From: Hamadaea sp013361475
GTDB lineage: Bacteria > Actinomycetota > Actinomycetes > Mycobacteriales > Micromonosporaceae
Reading direction: 5' to 3'
Assembly: GCF_040654195.1 (NCBI RefSeq)
Contig: NZ_JBFAHM010000028.1
Coordinates: forward strand, 1 to 21,417
Length of the DNA: 21,417 nucleotides
Shown: piece after piece, positions 1-7,381 of the stretch
How the letters are laid out: every line of letters begins with the position of its first letter
Numbering within the stretch: the stretch's first letter is position 1
Notes under the pieces: generated by a model
Seen by the model: the letters and a program-made list of their open reading frames with translations, nothing else
Told to the model about the DNA's origin: nothing
The model's database searches: none
Made by a program: the position numbers and the translations under genes

Positions 1-1105
1 ACGTCGACAACGACAGATCCGCGTTATGCCGCCAATGCTGATCCACCGCCGCAGCCTGACAATCCCACAGATCCACCGCCGTGCCCGCACCACCGTTGTC
101 ATCACCGATCACATCCACACACTTGCCACCCGGCCCCGAAACCGTCCCCGACCCGGCCGGAATCGAGCCACCGCCGCCGGTGCTCGTCGCGTACGCCGCG
201 ACGTAGTCGACGATCATCGGCACGCCCGACTGAGTCGCGGCCGTCGGGCCACCGCCGAACGCGGCCGGGAAGGAGCCGCCGATCGCCACGTTGAGGATCA
301 TGAAGAACCCGTGGTGCGTGGCGTTGTTCCAGGTGGTCGCGTCGACCTGGTTCGAGTAGACCGTGAAGAAGTTGTTCCCGTCGAGATACCAGCGGATCTG
401 TTCGGGTGACACGCTGCGGTCCAGCTCCATCGCGTACGTGTGGAAGCCTGTCTGGCAGCCGCCGCAGGCACGCTCGCCGCTGCCGAGCCCGGTGTACTCG
501 TTGCACGGGCCGCCCGGCGCGACACCACAGTGGAGGGTCGCGAACTCCGAGCTGCGGCCGTTGATGTCCTCCATGAGGTCGATCTCGCCGATGCCCGGCC
601 AGCCCGTCGCGCCGGTCCCGCGCGCGGCCGCGCCGAGGGACCAGAACGCGGGCCAGTACCCGGCCGCCGCCGCGCCGCTGACGTTGGGCTGCTGCAGCGA
701 CGCCTCGAAGCGCAGCTTGCCGCCGGCCGGAGCGGCGAAGTCCGTCCGCTGTGTCTCGATCCGGCCGCTGGTCCAGTTGCCGGCGCCGTCGCGGATCGGC
801 TTGATCACGAGGTGGCCCGCACCGTCTTGGTAGACGTTCTGGGTGCTGTTGGTCATGTACTCGATCTCGCCGGTGCCCCAGTTGGCCGCGCCGCCCGGAT
901 AGCCGGTGCCGATGTCGTAGAGCCAGTTGGCCGTGTTCACGCCGGTGTTGGCGGCGCCGCTGAAATCGTCGGCGAACAGCTGGGTCCAACCGGCCGGGGC
1001 CGGGGGAGCGGCCGTCGCGGTGCTCGCGGACCCCGCCACGAGGGTCGCGGCGACCAGCGCGAGGGCGGCCGCGCCGGCGCGTACGCGAGAAAGGTGAGTG
1101 GCCAT
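1..1105 (-). CDS. Secreted GH16 beta-glucanase (laminarinase-like) with C-terminal ricin-type domain, partial
   Basis: Partial gene; 368 residues are visible and the 3' end lies beyond the left edge. Residues 1-33 form a Sec-type signal peptide with Arg near the N-terminus, an Ala/Leu/Val core and a probable cleavage after Ala-Thr-Ala around residue 32. A GH16 fold follows from about residue 40 to 310. The GEIDLMED motif places the catalytic nucleophile and acid/base at E174 and E179, with D176 between (the ExDxxE form typical of laminarinases). After a Gly/Ser linker near residue 315, a beta-trefoil CBM13-like module begins (GKCVDV, C329, then a VDLWDCQ segment) and is cut off. The family hydrolyses beta-1,3 or mixed-linkage glucans outside the cell; the exact substrate cannot be read here. 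The ATG at 1103-1105 follows a GGAGAGG ribosome site. A LacI-type operator and a promoter lie just upstream. Confidence 0.93.
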   Translation of the reverse strand, partial: MATHLSRVRAGAAALALVAATLVAGSASTATAAPPAPAGWTQLFADDFSGAANTGVNTANWLYDIGTGYPGGAANWGTGEIEYMTNSTQNVYQDGAGHLVIKPIRDGAGNWTSGRIETQRTDFAAPAGGKLRFEASLQQPNVSGAAAAGYWPAFWSLGAAARGTGATGWPGIGEIDLMEDINGRSSEFATLHCGVAPGGPCNEYTGLGSGERACGGCQTGFHTYAMELDRSVSPEQIRWYLDGNNFFTVYSNQVDATTWNNATHHGFFMILNVAIGGSFPAAFGGGPTAATQSGVPMIVDYVAAYATSTGGGGSIPAGSGTVSGPGGKCVDVIGDDNGGAGTAVDLWDCQAAAVDQHWRHNADLSLST

Positions 1106-1138
1106 GAAGGCGCCTCTCCGGGAGTAGGGACGGAGGGT

Positions 1139-1154
1139 GTGAGAGCGCTCTCAC
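1139..1154 (-). promoter_or_regulatory. LacI/CebR-like operator upstream of the GH16 gene
   Basis: A perfect 16-bp palindrome, GTGAGAGCGCTCTCAC, lies 34-49 bp upstream of the GH16 start. It differs from the known actinobacterial CebR box (TGGGAGCGCTCCCA) by one symmetrical substitution. It has the central CG step typical of LacI-family operators. It sits just downstream of the predicted -10, where a bound repressor would block transcription. The inference is sugar-induced derepression. No LacI regulator gene is in the window. Confidence 0.75.
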
Positions 1155-1157
1155 GGC

Positions 1158-1187
1158 ATGGTCCCGCACTGAAAAGAGACTTGTCAA
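1158..1187 (-). promoter_or_regulatory. Probable promoter of the GH16 gene
   Basis: On the minus strand a perfect -35 hexamer TTGACA (1182-1187) is followed after 18 bp by a weak -10, GACCAT (1158-1163). The LacI-type palindrome starts 3 bp further on. The -35 also lies inside a dyad, GTCAAT-N5-ATTGAC (1183-1199), which could be a second regulator site. Confidence 0.5.
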
Positions 1188-1356
1188 TACGCGATTGACC
1201 TAGGATGCCTTACGCGATGTGATGGCTGTCGGATCTGCGATTTCGCCCCGAGGCCCATCGACAGCGCCGAGCGACCGTGCGCCGTCGCCTCATCGGCCAA
1301 GGTGTGCGCGGCGTCCGGGCGTACCGCCGTCCTCGGCCTAGTCCCAGACTCGGGGC

Positions 1357-4300
1357 ATGATGCGAGCCGCCGGCCGTTGGCTGATCCAGCGGGCGTTTCC
1401 GCTGACCGCGACGATCATGGTTGTGGTGCCGGCACTGTTGTGGCTGCCGGTCTGGCTGGATCTCGTCGGGCTGATCTTCCCGGGGCGGGGAATCGGCCTC
1501 GTGCTGGACTGGGTGCGCGATCTCGGACCGATCGGGTTGGCGGTGGCGACGTTCGCGGAGACCGACCGTTGGCGGCGCCAATACGCACGCCGGCAGGCGT
1601 TGGCGGTGCAGCCGGATACGCAGTCGACTGTGGAGCGACCGGATGAGTTGGAAGCGATCGTCGCCGGGATCGTCGGACCCGCGCCGGTGGGCAAGGCCGC
1701 GACCACCGTCGGCCTGACGACCGGAGTGCACGGCGCCGGCGGCTTCGGCAAGACGACACTGGCCCGGATGGTGTGCGCGGACCCGCGTATCAAGTCTCGG
1801 TTCGGCGGGCACGTCACCTGGGTGACGCTGGGTCGCGACATCGTCGGGTCCGGAGACCTGGCCGCCAAGGTGAACGAGGTCATCGCGCAGGTGGGGCCGC
1901 CGGACGTCGTGGCCGTCTCGTCCGACGCCGGAGAGGCCGGCCGGCAGCTGGCGTACGTGTTGTCGCAGGGACCGCCGCGGTTGCTCGTGATCGACGACGT
2001 GTGGCGGCTGCTGCAGCTCGAACCCTTCCTGCTCGGCGCGAAGCACTGCGTACGCCTCGTGACGACGCGGAATCAGGAGCTGCTGGTCGGCCGCGGCTTG
2101 TCGGTGGAAGTCGACCAGATGACCGAAGGGCAGGCCCGGCGTTTGCTGACGACCGGGCTGAGCGCTGCGATCCCCGGGCGGACCGAGGACGCGTTGCTGG
2201 CCGCGACCGGCCGCTGGGCGCTGCTGCTCAGTCTCGTCAACCGCATCCTGGCCAGCGCCGAACGGACCGGCGTACGCGATCTTTCGGCGTACGCCTCGGA
2301 ACTCTGCGCGCGCATCGAGACCCGCGGGCCGGCGGCGGTCGACGCGGTCGGCGACGGCGTGCGTGGTCTTGACGTCACCGACTCACGGCAGCGCGCTGAG
2401 GCGGTGCAGGCGACCGTGACCGCGAGCACCGGCCTGCTGGAGCCGGATGAGCTGCTGCGGCTGCGGGAGCTGACGATCTTCGCCGAGGACGAGGCGATTC
2501 CGCTGGATCTGGTCGGGCGGCTGTGGGCGGCGTCGGCGGGACTGGCCGATCTGGATACTCGTGCCTTGTGCCGGCGCCTGGCCGGGCTCGGGCTCATCAC
2601 CTTGACGTCCGAGGACGGCGGCCGGGTCGGAATGCATGACGTGCTGCGAGACTATCTGCGGCAGTCGATGCCGTCGGCGGATCTGGCCGAGTTGCACGAG
2701 CGCCTGCTGGAGATCGTCTCAGCCGACCTGCCTCGGATCGACGGCGAGATCGCCTGGTGGCAGCTCGACGCGCAACACCGCTACCTGTGGGATCACGTGG
2801 TCGAGCACGTGCGCGGGGCGTCCGGGGCCGAGGACGCCGAACGCCTCGCGACCGACCTCCGCTGGGCGACGGCCCGCCTGCTGCGGTCCGGTCCCGAGGC
2901 GCCGCAGGCGGATCTGGTCGCCGCGGGCACTCCTCGCGCGCTGCGGATGCGCGAGGTCTGGGCACACAACAGTCACCTGCTCGCACCGACCCGGCCGTCG
3001 GCGGCCGTGAGCGACATCCTCGTCGCGGTGCTTGCGGCCGATCCCGATTGGGCCGGTCAGGCCGCGACCCTCAAGGTGGGCGGGGCGACCCGGACGCGGC
3101 TACGGCTGCGTGACCCGTTGCCGGCGGCCCCGGCCGGCTTGCGGTTCGCGCTGTCCGGTCCTGGACCGATGGTGTACGCCATGAGCAGTGCATCGGACGG
3201 CAGGTGGCTCGCGGCTGCCCGAGATCGGACCGTTCACCTCTGGGACACCGAGACGGGACTGGAACGGGCTGTCCTCACTGAAGACGAGCGCGTCGTGACG
3301 CCGATGCGCGCCGGTCCGGACGGAACGTGGATCGCGGCCGCGTACGACGACGGTTCGGCGCTGATCTGGGATGTCGCCTCGGGCCGGCCGGTCACCGAGT
3401 TCAGCGCCCACAAGGCCCGGATCGCCGAGCTGGCCGTCGATCCGGGCGGCCGTTGGGTCGCCACCTTGGACATCGACCGGGTAGTGAGGGCGTGGGATCG
3501 GCAAACCGGCCGGGCGTTGCTGCGAGCGATATCCGTCACCTCGATCGCGGCGTTGCCGGACGGGCGGCTCGTCATGGGCCGCGCGAACGGCGACCTACGA
3601 CTGTCGGGAGTGCCCACCACGTGGCAGCAACCGACGCTGCGGGGGCACTCCGGCGGCGTCATCGACGGGATCACGGTCGCGCCCGACGGCACTTGGCTGG
3701 CGAGTATCGGCAGTGACGAGTCCGTTCGGATCTGGGACCTGGCGACCACCAGTGAACGGGCGCGGATCGACGGCTGGGCGTCGACGGTGGCCGCCTCGCC
3801 CGACAGCCGTACGCTGTATGTCGGGTCGTCCGTGGGAGGCGGTCTGCGCAGCTACGACGCGCTCAGCGGTGCGCCGCTCCACACGTTCAGCGGCCACAGC
3901 AGCGCGATCTACGTGATCGCGTTCGCGCCGGACGACAGTTGGTTCGTCTCGGCCGGGGACGACGGCGTCCTCCGGTTCTGGGACCGGGCGACCGGCCGTT
4001 CCCGTGGCATCCTCCGTGGACACTCACGGTGGGTCGGTGACATCGTCGTCGGGCCGACCGGCACCTGGCTGGCCAGTTCGAGCGTCGACGGCACGATACG
4101 CGTCTGGGATCCGGCCGCGGCCGCTTCGGCGCCGGAACCGACACGCGTCGCCGCCGCCGCGGTTTCACCGGGCGGGCGCATGGCGGTGCTGGGTAGTCAG
4201 GTCATCGGCACGGTCACGATGCACGACACGACCGGCGCGCGGACGTTCTCCCGGGAGCTCGACCGGCCCGCCGCGCTGGCCGTCACCGACGACGCGGCGC

Positions 4301-5019
4301 TGATCGCGTACACGGGATTTCACAAGAAGGGGCTCTGGCTGGCCGGACCGGGTGAACCGATCATGCTCGACGAGGAGGCCGAGGACGGGCGGGTGGTCTT
4401 CTCCGGGGACGACCGGCTCCTGGCCGCCGTCGACAAGGCCAAGCGGTTACGGGTCTGGGACTGTGTCACTCACGAGATGGTGTTCGAGCGCCCGGGCGTG
4501 TGGGCGGTGGCCTTCTTTCCCGACCGGCGGGCGATCTTCTTCGCCGTCTACGACGAGACCTCGGAGGAGAACAAGTCGTTCGCAGTGGACCTCGACGGGA
4601 CGATCATCGGCGAATACGGCCCCTACGGGTATTACGTCAGGGCTGTCGCCGTCGCGCCCGTCACGGAGATCGTCGCCGCCGGTGACGGCAGCGGCTATAT
4701 CTGGCTGGACCTCACCCAGGCCGAGGGAAGTGGCTTCCTCCACGGATTCGACGAGCCGATCGCGGCGCTGGCCTTCGATCCCATGGGCACGATGATCGTC
4801 GCGGGGGGAGCGCACGGTCTGGTCGCGGTCTGGTCGATTTACCAGCGGCAGCCGATCGCGGCGTTCCGGTTCGCCGACGCCGTCCTGGCCGTCTCCTGGA
4901 ACGAGGAAGGCGTCGTGGTGGTGACCTACGGCGGCGTGCATCGCCTCGACCTGCTCGACTGGCCGGCACCCGAACCTTCGTCGGAGGCCTCGGACCCGCC
5001 GGAGGCCGGGCGGGACTGA
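1357..5019 (+). CDS. Membrane-anchored STAND ATPase: NB-ARC plus about 14 WD40 repeats (Apaf-1-like)
   Basis: 1220 residues. Two hydrophobic helices (about 13-41 and 45-67) anchor the N-terminus, followed by a basic stretch. The NB-ARC core shows a P-loop GAGGFGKTT (126-134, K132), Walker B LLVIDDVW (D213, D214), a TTR motif (236-238) and a GLPL-like segment near 287-291. The winged-helix MHD motif is intact (426-428). A helical region (about 430-590) leads to WD40 repeats from about 595 to the end; I count about 14 blades, enough for two seven-bladed propellers, several degenerate. This is the Apaf-1 layout with a membrane segment in place of the CARD. STAND ATPases oligomerise on ligand binding and act in signalling, cell death or phage defence; the ligand and effect here are unknown. 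An in-frame TAG at 1339-1341 limits the start to ATG 1357 or 1360. No good ribosome site is visible. Confidence 0.92.
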   Translation: MMRAAGRWLIQRAFPLTATIMVVVPALLWLPVWLDLVGLIFPGRGIGLVLDWVRDLGPIGLAVATFAETDRWRRQYARRQALAVQPDTQSTVERPDELEAIVAGIVGPAPVGKAATTVGLTTGVHGAGGFGKTTLARMVCADPRIKSRFGGHVTWVTLGRDIVGSGDLAAKVNEVIAQVGPPDVVAVSSDAGEAGRQLAYVLSQGPPRLLVIDDVWRLLQLEPFLLGAKHCVRLVTTRNQELLVGRGLSVEVDQMTEGQARRLLTTGLSAAIPGRTEDALLAATGRWALLLSLVNRILASAERTGVRDLSAYASELCARIETRGPAAVDAVGDGVRGLDVTDSRQRAEAVQATVTASTGLLEPDELLRLRELTIFAEDEAIPLDLVGRLWAASAGLADLDTRALCRRLAGLGLITLTSEDGGRVGMHDVLRDYLRQSMPSADLAELHERLLEIVSADLPRIDGEIAWWQLDAQHRYLWDHVVEHVRGASGAEDAERLATDLRWATARLLRSGPEAPQADLVAAGTPRALRMREVWAHNSHLLAPTRPSAAVSDILVAVLAADPDWAGQAATLKVGGATRTRLRLRDPLPAAPAGLRFALSGPGPMVYAMSSASDGRWLAAARDRTVHLWDTETGLERAVLTEDERVVTPMRAGPDGTWIAAAYDDGSALIWDVASGRPVTEFSAHKARIAELAVDPGGRWVATLDIDRVVRAWDRQTGRALLRAISVTSIAALPDGRLVMGRANGDLRLSGVPTTWQQPTLRGHSGGVIDGITVAPDGTWLASIGSDESVRIWDLATTSERARIDGWASTVAASPDSRTLYVGSSVGGGLRSYDALSGAPLHTFSGHSSAIYVIAFAPDDSWFVSAGDDGVLRFWDRATGRSRGILRGHSRWVGDIVVGPTGTWLASSSVDGTIRVWDPAAAASAPEPTRVAAAAVSPGGRMAVLGSQVIGTVTMHDTTGARTFSRELDRPAALAVTDDAALIAYTGFHKKGLWLAGPGEPIMLDEEAEDGRVVFSGDDRLLAAVDKAKRLRVWDCVTHEMVFERPGVWAVAFFPDRRAIFFAVYDETSEENKSFAVDLDGTIIGEYGPYGYYVRAVAVAPVTEIVAAGDGSGYIWLDLTQAEGSGFLHGFDEPIAALAFDPMGTMIVAGGAHGLVAVWSIYQRQPIAAFRFADAVLAVSWNEEGVVVVTYGGVHRLDLLDWPAPEPSSEASDPPEAGRD

Positions 5020-5034
5020 CCCACCCGGCCTCCG
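5000..5034. terminator. Strong GC hairpin between convergent STAND and M23 genes
   Basis: The arms at 5000-5014 and 5020-5034 pair along 15 positions with a single C/A mismatch, around a 5-base loop, ACTGA. The loop contains the TGA stop of the STAND gene (5017-5019). No T-run follows, which is usual for actinobacterial terminators. It lies 15 bp from the stop of the convergent M23 gene and probably acts in both directions. Confidence 0.75.
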
Positions 5035-5049
5035 ATGTGCTCGGCTTCG

Positions 5050-5916
5050 TCAGCCGCAGTGCTCGAACCCGCTGGTGTAACTGGTGCTGCCGACGGATCC
5101 GCCCCACTTGACGCAGACGCCCGGCGCGCTGCGCTTCACCGGCCCGGCGTAGTAGCTGAAGCTGCCGGAGTCGGTGGTCCGGGTCGAACCTTCCGGTTCG
5201 AGGAAGGCCGACACCGCGCTCGCGGTGCCGACGCTGACGTACTTCAGCGTGACGACGCAGTTGTAGCCGTTGCCGGAGTTGTAGGCCAGGAATACCTTGC
5301 CCACCGTGCCGAGCGCCGCCGAGTCGATGACGTCGTAGCCGCTGCCGCAGACCTCCTCGGCGGTGTAGGGGTTGGAGCTGCCGCAGCCGTTGCTGCTTTT
5401 GATGGCGATCTTCTGCCCGAGCGAGACCGTGACACCTTCGACCGTCGGGCTCGTGTCGACCGTGCCCGACGAGGTGCGCTGCTCGTAGTGCAGGTGCGGG
5501 GCGCTCGAGTTGCCGGTCGAGCCGACGTTGCCGATCTTCGTGCCCTGGCCGACGGACTTGGTCGTGCCGGCCGACTGCACCATGGAGGACAGGTGGGCGT
5601 ACCGGGTGCGGCTGCCGTCGCTGTGGACGATCTCGACCCACTTGCCGTAGCTCGTGCTCCCGGCGTCCTTGAAGTACGCCGTGCCGGCGGCGGTGGCGCG
5701 TACGGTCTCGCCGTCGATCGCGTCGCCGCCGTAGCTCTGCCAGTCGATCGCGCCCGACGGGCTGTGGTTGGGCGTCCAGTTGTTCGCGTAGAAGGTCTTG
5801 CCGCAGTCGAACGGCGACTTGTGGGAGATCGCCGCGTGAGCCGGGCTGGGTATCAGGACGGTGAGGAGGGCGGCCGTGGCGATCGCCAGTCCGCCGGCCA
5901 GGGTCCGTCGTCTCAT
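5050..5916 (-). CDS. Secreted M23-family peptidase (LytM-type cell-wall endopeptidase)
   Basis: 288 residues. A signal peptide (residues 1-28, ending Ala-His-Ala) directs export. The M23 domain (about 35-175) carries the zinc ligands H51 and D58 in an HSPSGAID segment, H108 in YAHLS, and H141/H143 in the HLHYE signature. The seven-residue gap between H51 and D58, rather than the usual HxxxD spacing, belongs to an actinobacterial subfamily with HSPS-type motifs, as far as I recall. The C-terminal 100 residues form an extra domain rich in Gly, Ser and Tyr with several Cys, function unknown. Family members cut peptide cross-links of peptidoglycan or secreted proteins. The ATG at 5914-5916 has an AAGGGGA ribosome site 8 bases upstream, inside a 13-bp inverted repeat. 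It is convergent with the STAND gene. Confidence 0.9.
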   Translation of the reverse strand: MRRRTLAGGLAIATAALLTVLIPSPAHAAISHKSPFDCGKTFYANNWTPNHSPSGAIDWQSYGGDAIDGETVRATAAGTAYFKDAGSTSYGKWVEIVHSDGSRTRYAHLSSMVQSAGTTKSVGQGTKIGNVGSTGNSSAPHLHYEQRTSSGTVDTSPTVEGVTVSLGQKIAIKSSNGCGSSNPYTAEEVCGSGYDVIDSAALGTVGKVFLAYNSGNGYNCVVTLKYVSVGTASAVSAFLEPEGSTRTTDSGSFSYYAGPVKRSAPGVCVKWGGSVGSTSYTSGFEHCG

Positions 5917-5919
5917 AGG

Positions 5920-5969
5920 ACATTCCCCTTCACGTTTGCGCCGGTAGGTGCACTCATGAAGGGGAATGT
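5920..5969 (-). promoter_or_regulatory. 13-bp perfect inverted repeat covering the M23 ribosome site
   Basis: ACATTCCCCTTCA (5920-5932) and TGAAGGGGAATGT (5957-5969) are exact reverse complements separated by 24 bases. In the M23 transcript the start-proximal arm contains the Shine-Dalgarno bases and ends 3 bases before the ATG, so a hairpin would hide it. Alternatively, TACATT (minus strand, 5965-5970) could be a -10. In that case the RNA would start inside the distal arm and the repeat would be a DNA operator. Confidence 0.6.
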
Positions 5970-6012
5970 ATGGGCGCTGATTACACGTTTCCTACAGCTC
6001 GGCTACAGCGGG

Positions 6013-6894
6013 TCAGGCCCAGGGCCGGAGTTTCTCGGGGTTGCGGACGGCGAAGACCCGGGTGATGCGGTCGCCGGCGAACTCGAACGCCATCACCGTC
6101 GTGGTGACACCGTTCTCCTGGATGACCAGGCCGGGCTGCCCGTTCACGGTTCGGGCCAGGACCGTCAGGCCCGGCAGCTGCGTGGTGATCTCCAGCAGAC
6201 CCCGCGCGATCTGCTCGGCGCCCTCGATCGGCTCGAGCTTCGCGGTGACGATGCCGCCGCCGTCGGCGATCGCGACCGCCTCCGGATCCAGCAGCCCGAT
6301 CAGGGCGGTGATGTCTTTCGCCGCCCACGCCGTCTGGAAGTCCCGGACGAGGTCGGCTCGCTGGGCCGGTGGGGTCGTCGGCGTACGCGCGTCGCCGATG
6401 CGGCGGCGGGCCGAGGAGGCGAGCTGGCGGCAGGCCGCCGGCGTACGCCCGACGATGTCGGCGACCTCCGGGAACGGGTAGCGGAAGACGTCGTGGAGGA
6501 TGAAGGCGACCCGTTCGGCCGGTGTCATCGACTCGAGGACCACGAGGAACGCGAGGTTGACCGACTCGTCTAGCGTCACCCGGTCAGCGGGGTCGGCCGG
6601 GTCAGCGGGGGCCGCCCACTCCGCCCGTTCCGGCAGCGGTTCGGGCAGCCATTCGCCGACGTAGCGTTCCCGCCGGACCCGGGCCGACCCGAGGATGTCG
6701 AGGCAGATCCGGCCGGCGACCCGGGTCAGCCAGGCGGCCGGGTTCTCGATCTCGTCCTGCTGCGCCTCGGACTGGCCGTACCAGCGGGCGTATGTCTCCT
6801 GCACGACGTCCTCGGCGTCGGACAGCGAACCGAGCATGCGGTACGCCAGATTGATCAGCTGACGCCGCTCGCTCATGATCACGCTCGGCTCCAT
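6013..6894 (-). CDS. ECF41-family sigma factor with C-terminal SnoaL-like domain
   Basis: 293 residues. Region sigma-2 spans about 8-75 (AYRMLGS, DAEDVVQETYARW) and sigma-4 about 115-167. Between them is the WLPEP linker motif (82-86). After sigma-4 comes a SnoaL/NTF2-like domain with the DGGG motif (211-214). Linker, DGGG and C-terminal extension together define ECF41, in which the extension, not an anti-sigma factor, controls activity. The residue after DGGG is Ile where I recall a basic residue being common. I chose ATG 6892-6894 because it has a GGGAGGGAG ribosome site at 6901-6909. An in-frame GTG at 6924 has none and lies about at the predicted transcription start. ECF41 genes usually sit beside carboxymuconolactone decarboxylase, oxidoreductase or epimerase genes; here the divergent neighbour is a cupin. 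Confidence 0.93.
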   Translation of the reverse strand: MEPSVIMSERRQLINLAYRMLGSLSDAEDVVQETYARWYGQSEAQQDEIENPAAWLTRVAGRICLDILGSARVRRERYVGEWLPEPLPERAEWAAPADPADPADRVTLDESVNLAFLVVLESMTPAERVAFILHDVFRYPFPEVADIVGRTPAACRQLASSARRRIGDARTPTTPPAQRADLVRDFQTAWAAKDITALIGLLDPEAVAIADGGGIVTAKLEPIEGAEQIARGLLEITTQLPGLTVLARTVNGQPGLVIQENGVTTTVMAFEFAGDRITRVFAVRNPEKLRPWA

Positions 6895-6930
6895 CGGCGT
6901 CTCCCTCCCCGGCTCGGTCCTCACCAGCCC

Positions 6931-6957
6931 GACGATGTGGGCGGGGCAAGTGTGAGG
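6931..6957 (-). promoter_or_regulatory. Predicted ECF41-type self-promoter of the sigma gene
   Basis: On the minus strand CCTCACA (6951-6957) is followed after 16 bp by CGTC (6931-6934). The ECF41 promoter, as I recall it from the literature, is TGTCACA at -35 and CGTC at -10; five of seven and four of four bases match. Transcription would begin near 6925, leaving a leader of about 30 bases with the strong ribosome site before ATG 6894. This supports both autoregulation and the chosen start. Confidence 0.55.
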
Positions 6958-6965
6958 TCCACACT
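6949..6965. promoter_or_regulatory. 17-bp dyad between the sigma factor and cupin genes
   Basis: AGTGTG (6949-6954) and CACACT (6960-6965) form an inverted repeat with a 5-base centre. It overlaps the predicted -35 of the sigma gene and lies 38 bp upstream of the cupin start, so a bound regulator could affect both genes. The binding protein is unknown. Confidence 0.4.
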
Positions 6966-6990
6966 AACGCGATGTTGATCATCGGCGGCG

Positions 6991-6996
6991 TACGCT
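6991..6996 (+). promoter_or_regulatory. Putative -10 of a leaderless cupin transcript
   Basis: TACGCT ends 6 bases before ATG 7003. No Shine-Dalgarno is present, and no clear -35 is seen at 17 bp. Similar TAC-N2-T hexamers precede other genes in this window that lack a ribosome site. Confidence 0.4.
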
Positions 6997-7002
6997 TCGA
7001 CG

Positions 7003-7338
7003 ATGCGCATCATCGACGGAGCGGGACAGTGGGCGGCGCCGCCGGCCGGCACGGCGAACGACTGGGTGGAGCACCTGCGGGTGCCGGACCTGTCCGTGGG
7101 CACCTACTGCATCCCGGCCGGGGGAGTGGACGACCAGAGCCCGCACACCGAGGACGAGATCTACGTGGTCACGGGCGGGCGGGCGCGGATCGTCACGCCG
7201 GACGGCGACGCCGAGGTCGGCCCGGGTGCGGTGATCTTCGTCCCGGCCGGGGAGGTGCACCGGTTCGTCGACGTCGCCGAGGACCTGACGCTGCTCGTGG
7301 TGTTCGGTCCGGCGTACGGGTCGCGCGCGACGGCGTAG
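7003..7338 (+). CDS. Small single-domain cupin protein
   Basis: 111 residues, a one-domain cupin. Motif 1 is reduced to PHTEDEIYVVTGG, with H48 and E52 as possible metal ligands. Motif 2 is GPGAVIFVPAGEVHRF, with H86. One usual motif-1 His is replaced (HTE rather than HxH), so metal binding may be altered. Cupins of this size may be enzymes, sugar or phenolic binders, or sensors; the substrate cannot be named. The ATG has no ribosome site. TACGCT (6991-6996) ends 6 bases before it, as expected of a -10 giving a leaderless transcript. It is divergent from the ECF41 sigma gene and 43 bp before the stress-protein gene, with which it may be co-transcribed. Confidence 0.85.
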   Translation: MRIIDGAGQWAAPPAGTANDWVEHLRVPDLSVGTYCIPAGGVDDQSPHTEDEIYVVTGGRARIVTPDGDAEVGPGAVIFVPAGEVHRFVDVAEDLTLLVVFGPAYGSRATA

Positions 7339-7381
7339 CCCGGCCGCCCCGGAACCGTTGGGGACGGTAAAGGGGGAAACC

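Noticed and set aside
102..1187. Long open frame on the minus strand overlapping the GH16 gene
   Set aside because: It is Arg/Gly-rich with no family similarity and lies in another frame of the same strand; the GH16 frame has a signal peptide, catalytic motif and ribosome site.
5917..6012. c-di-AMP (ydaO-type) riboswitch before the M23 gene
   Set aside because: Such switches often precede actinobacterial wall hydrolases, but the conserved core was not found and the 96-base gap to the sigma gene is too short for it.
5035..6573. 512-residue plus-strand open frame opposite the M23 and sigma genes
   Set aside because: Antisense shadow of two well-recognised genes; composition is Ala/Gly/Arg-rich with no domain. 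Long shadow frames are expected at this GC content.
6895..6924. GTG 6924 as start of the ECF41 sigma factor
   Set aside because: It has no ribosome site and lies at the predicted transcription start; ATG 6894 has a strong GGGAGGGAG site.
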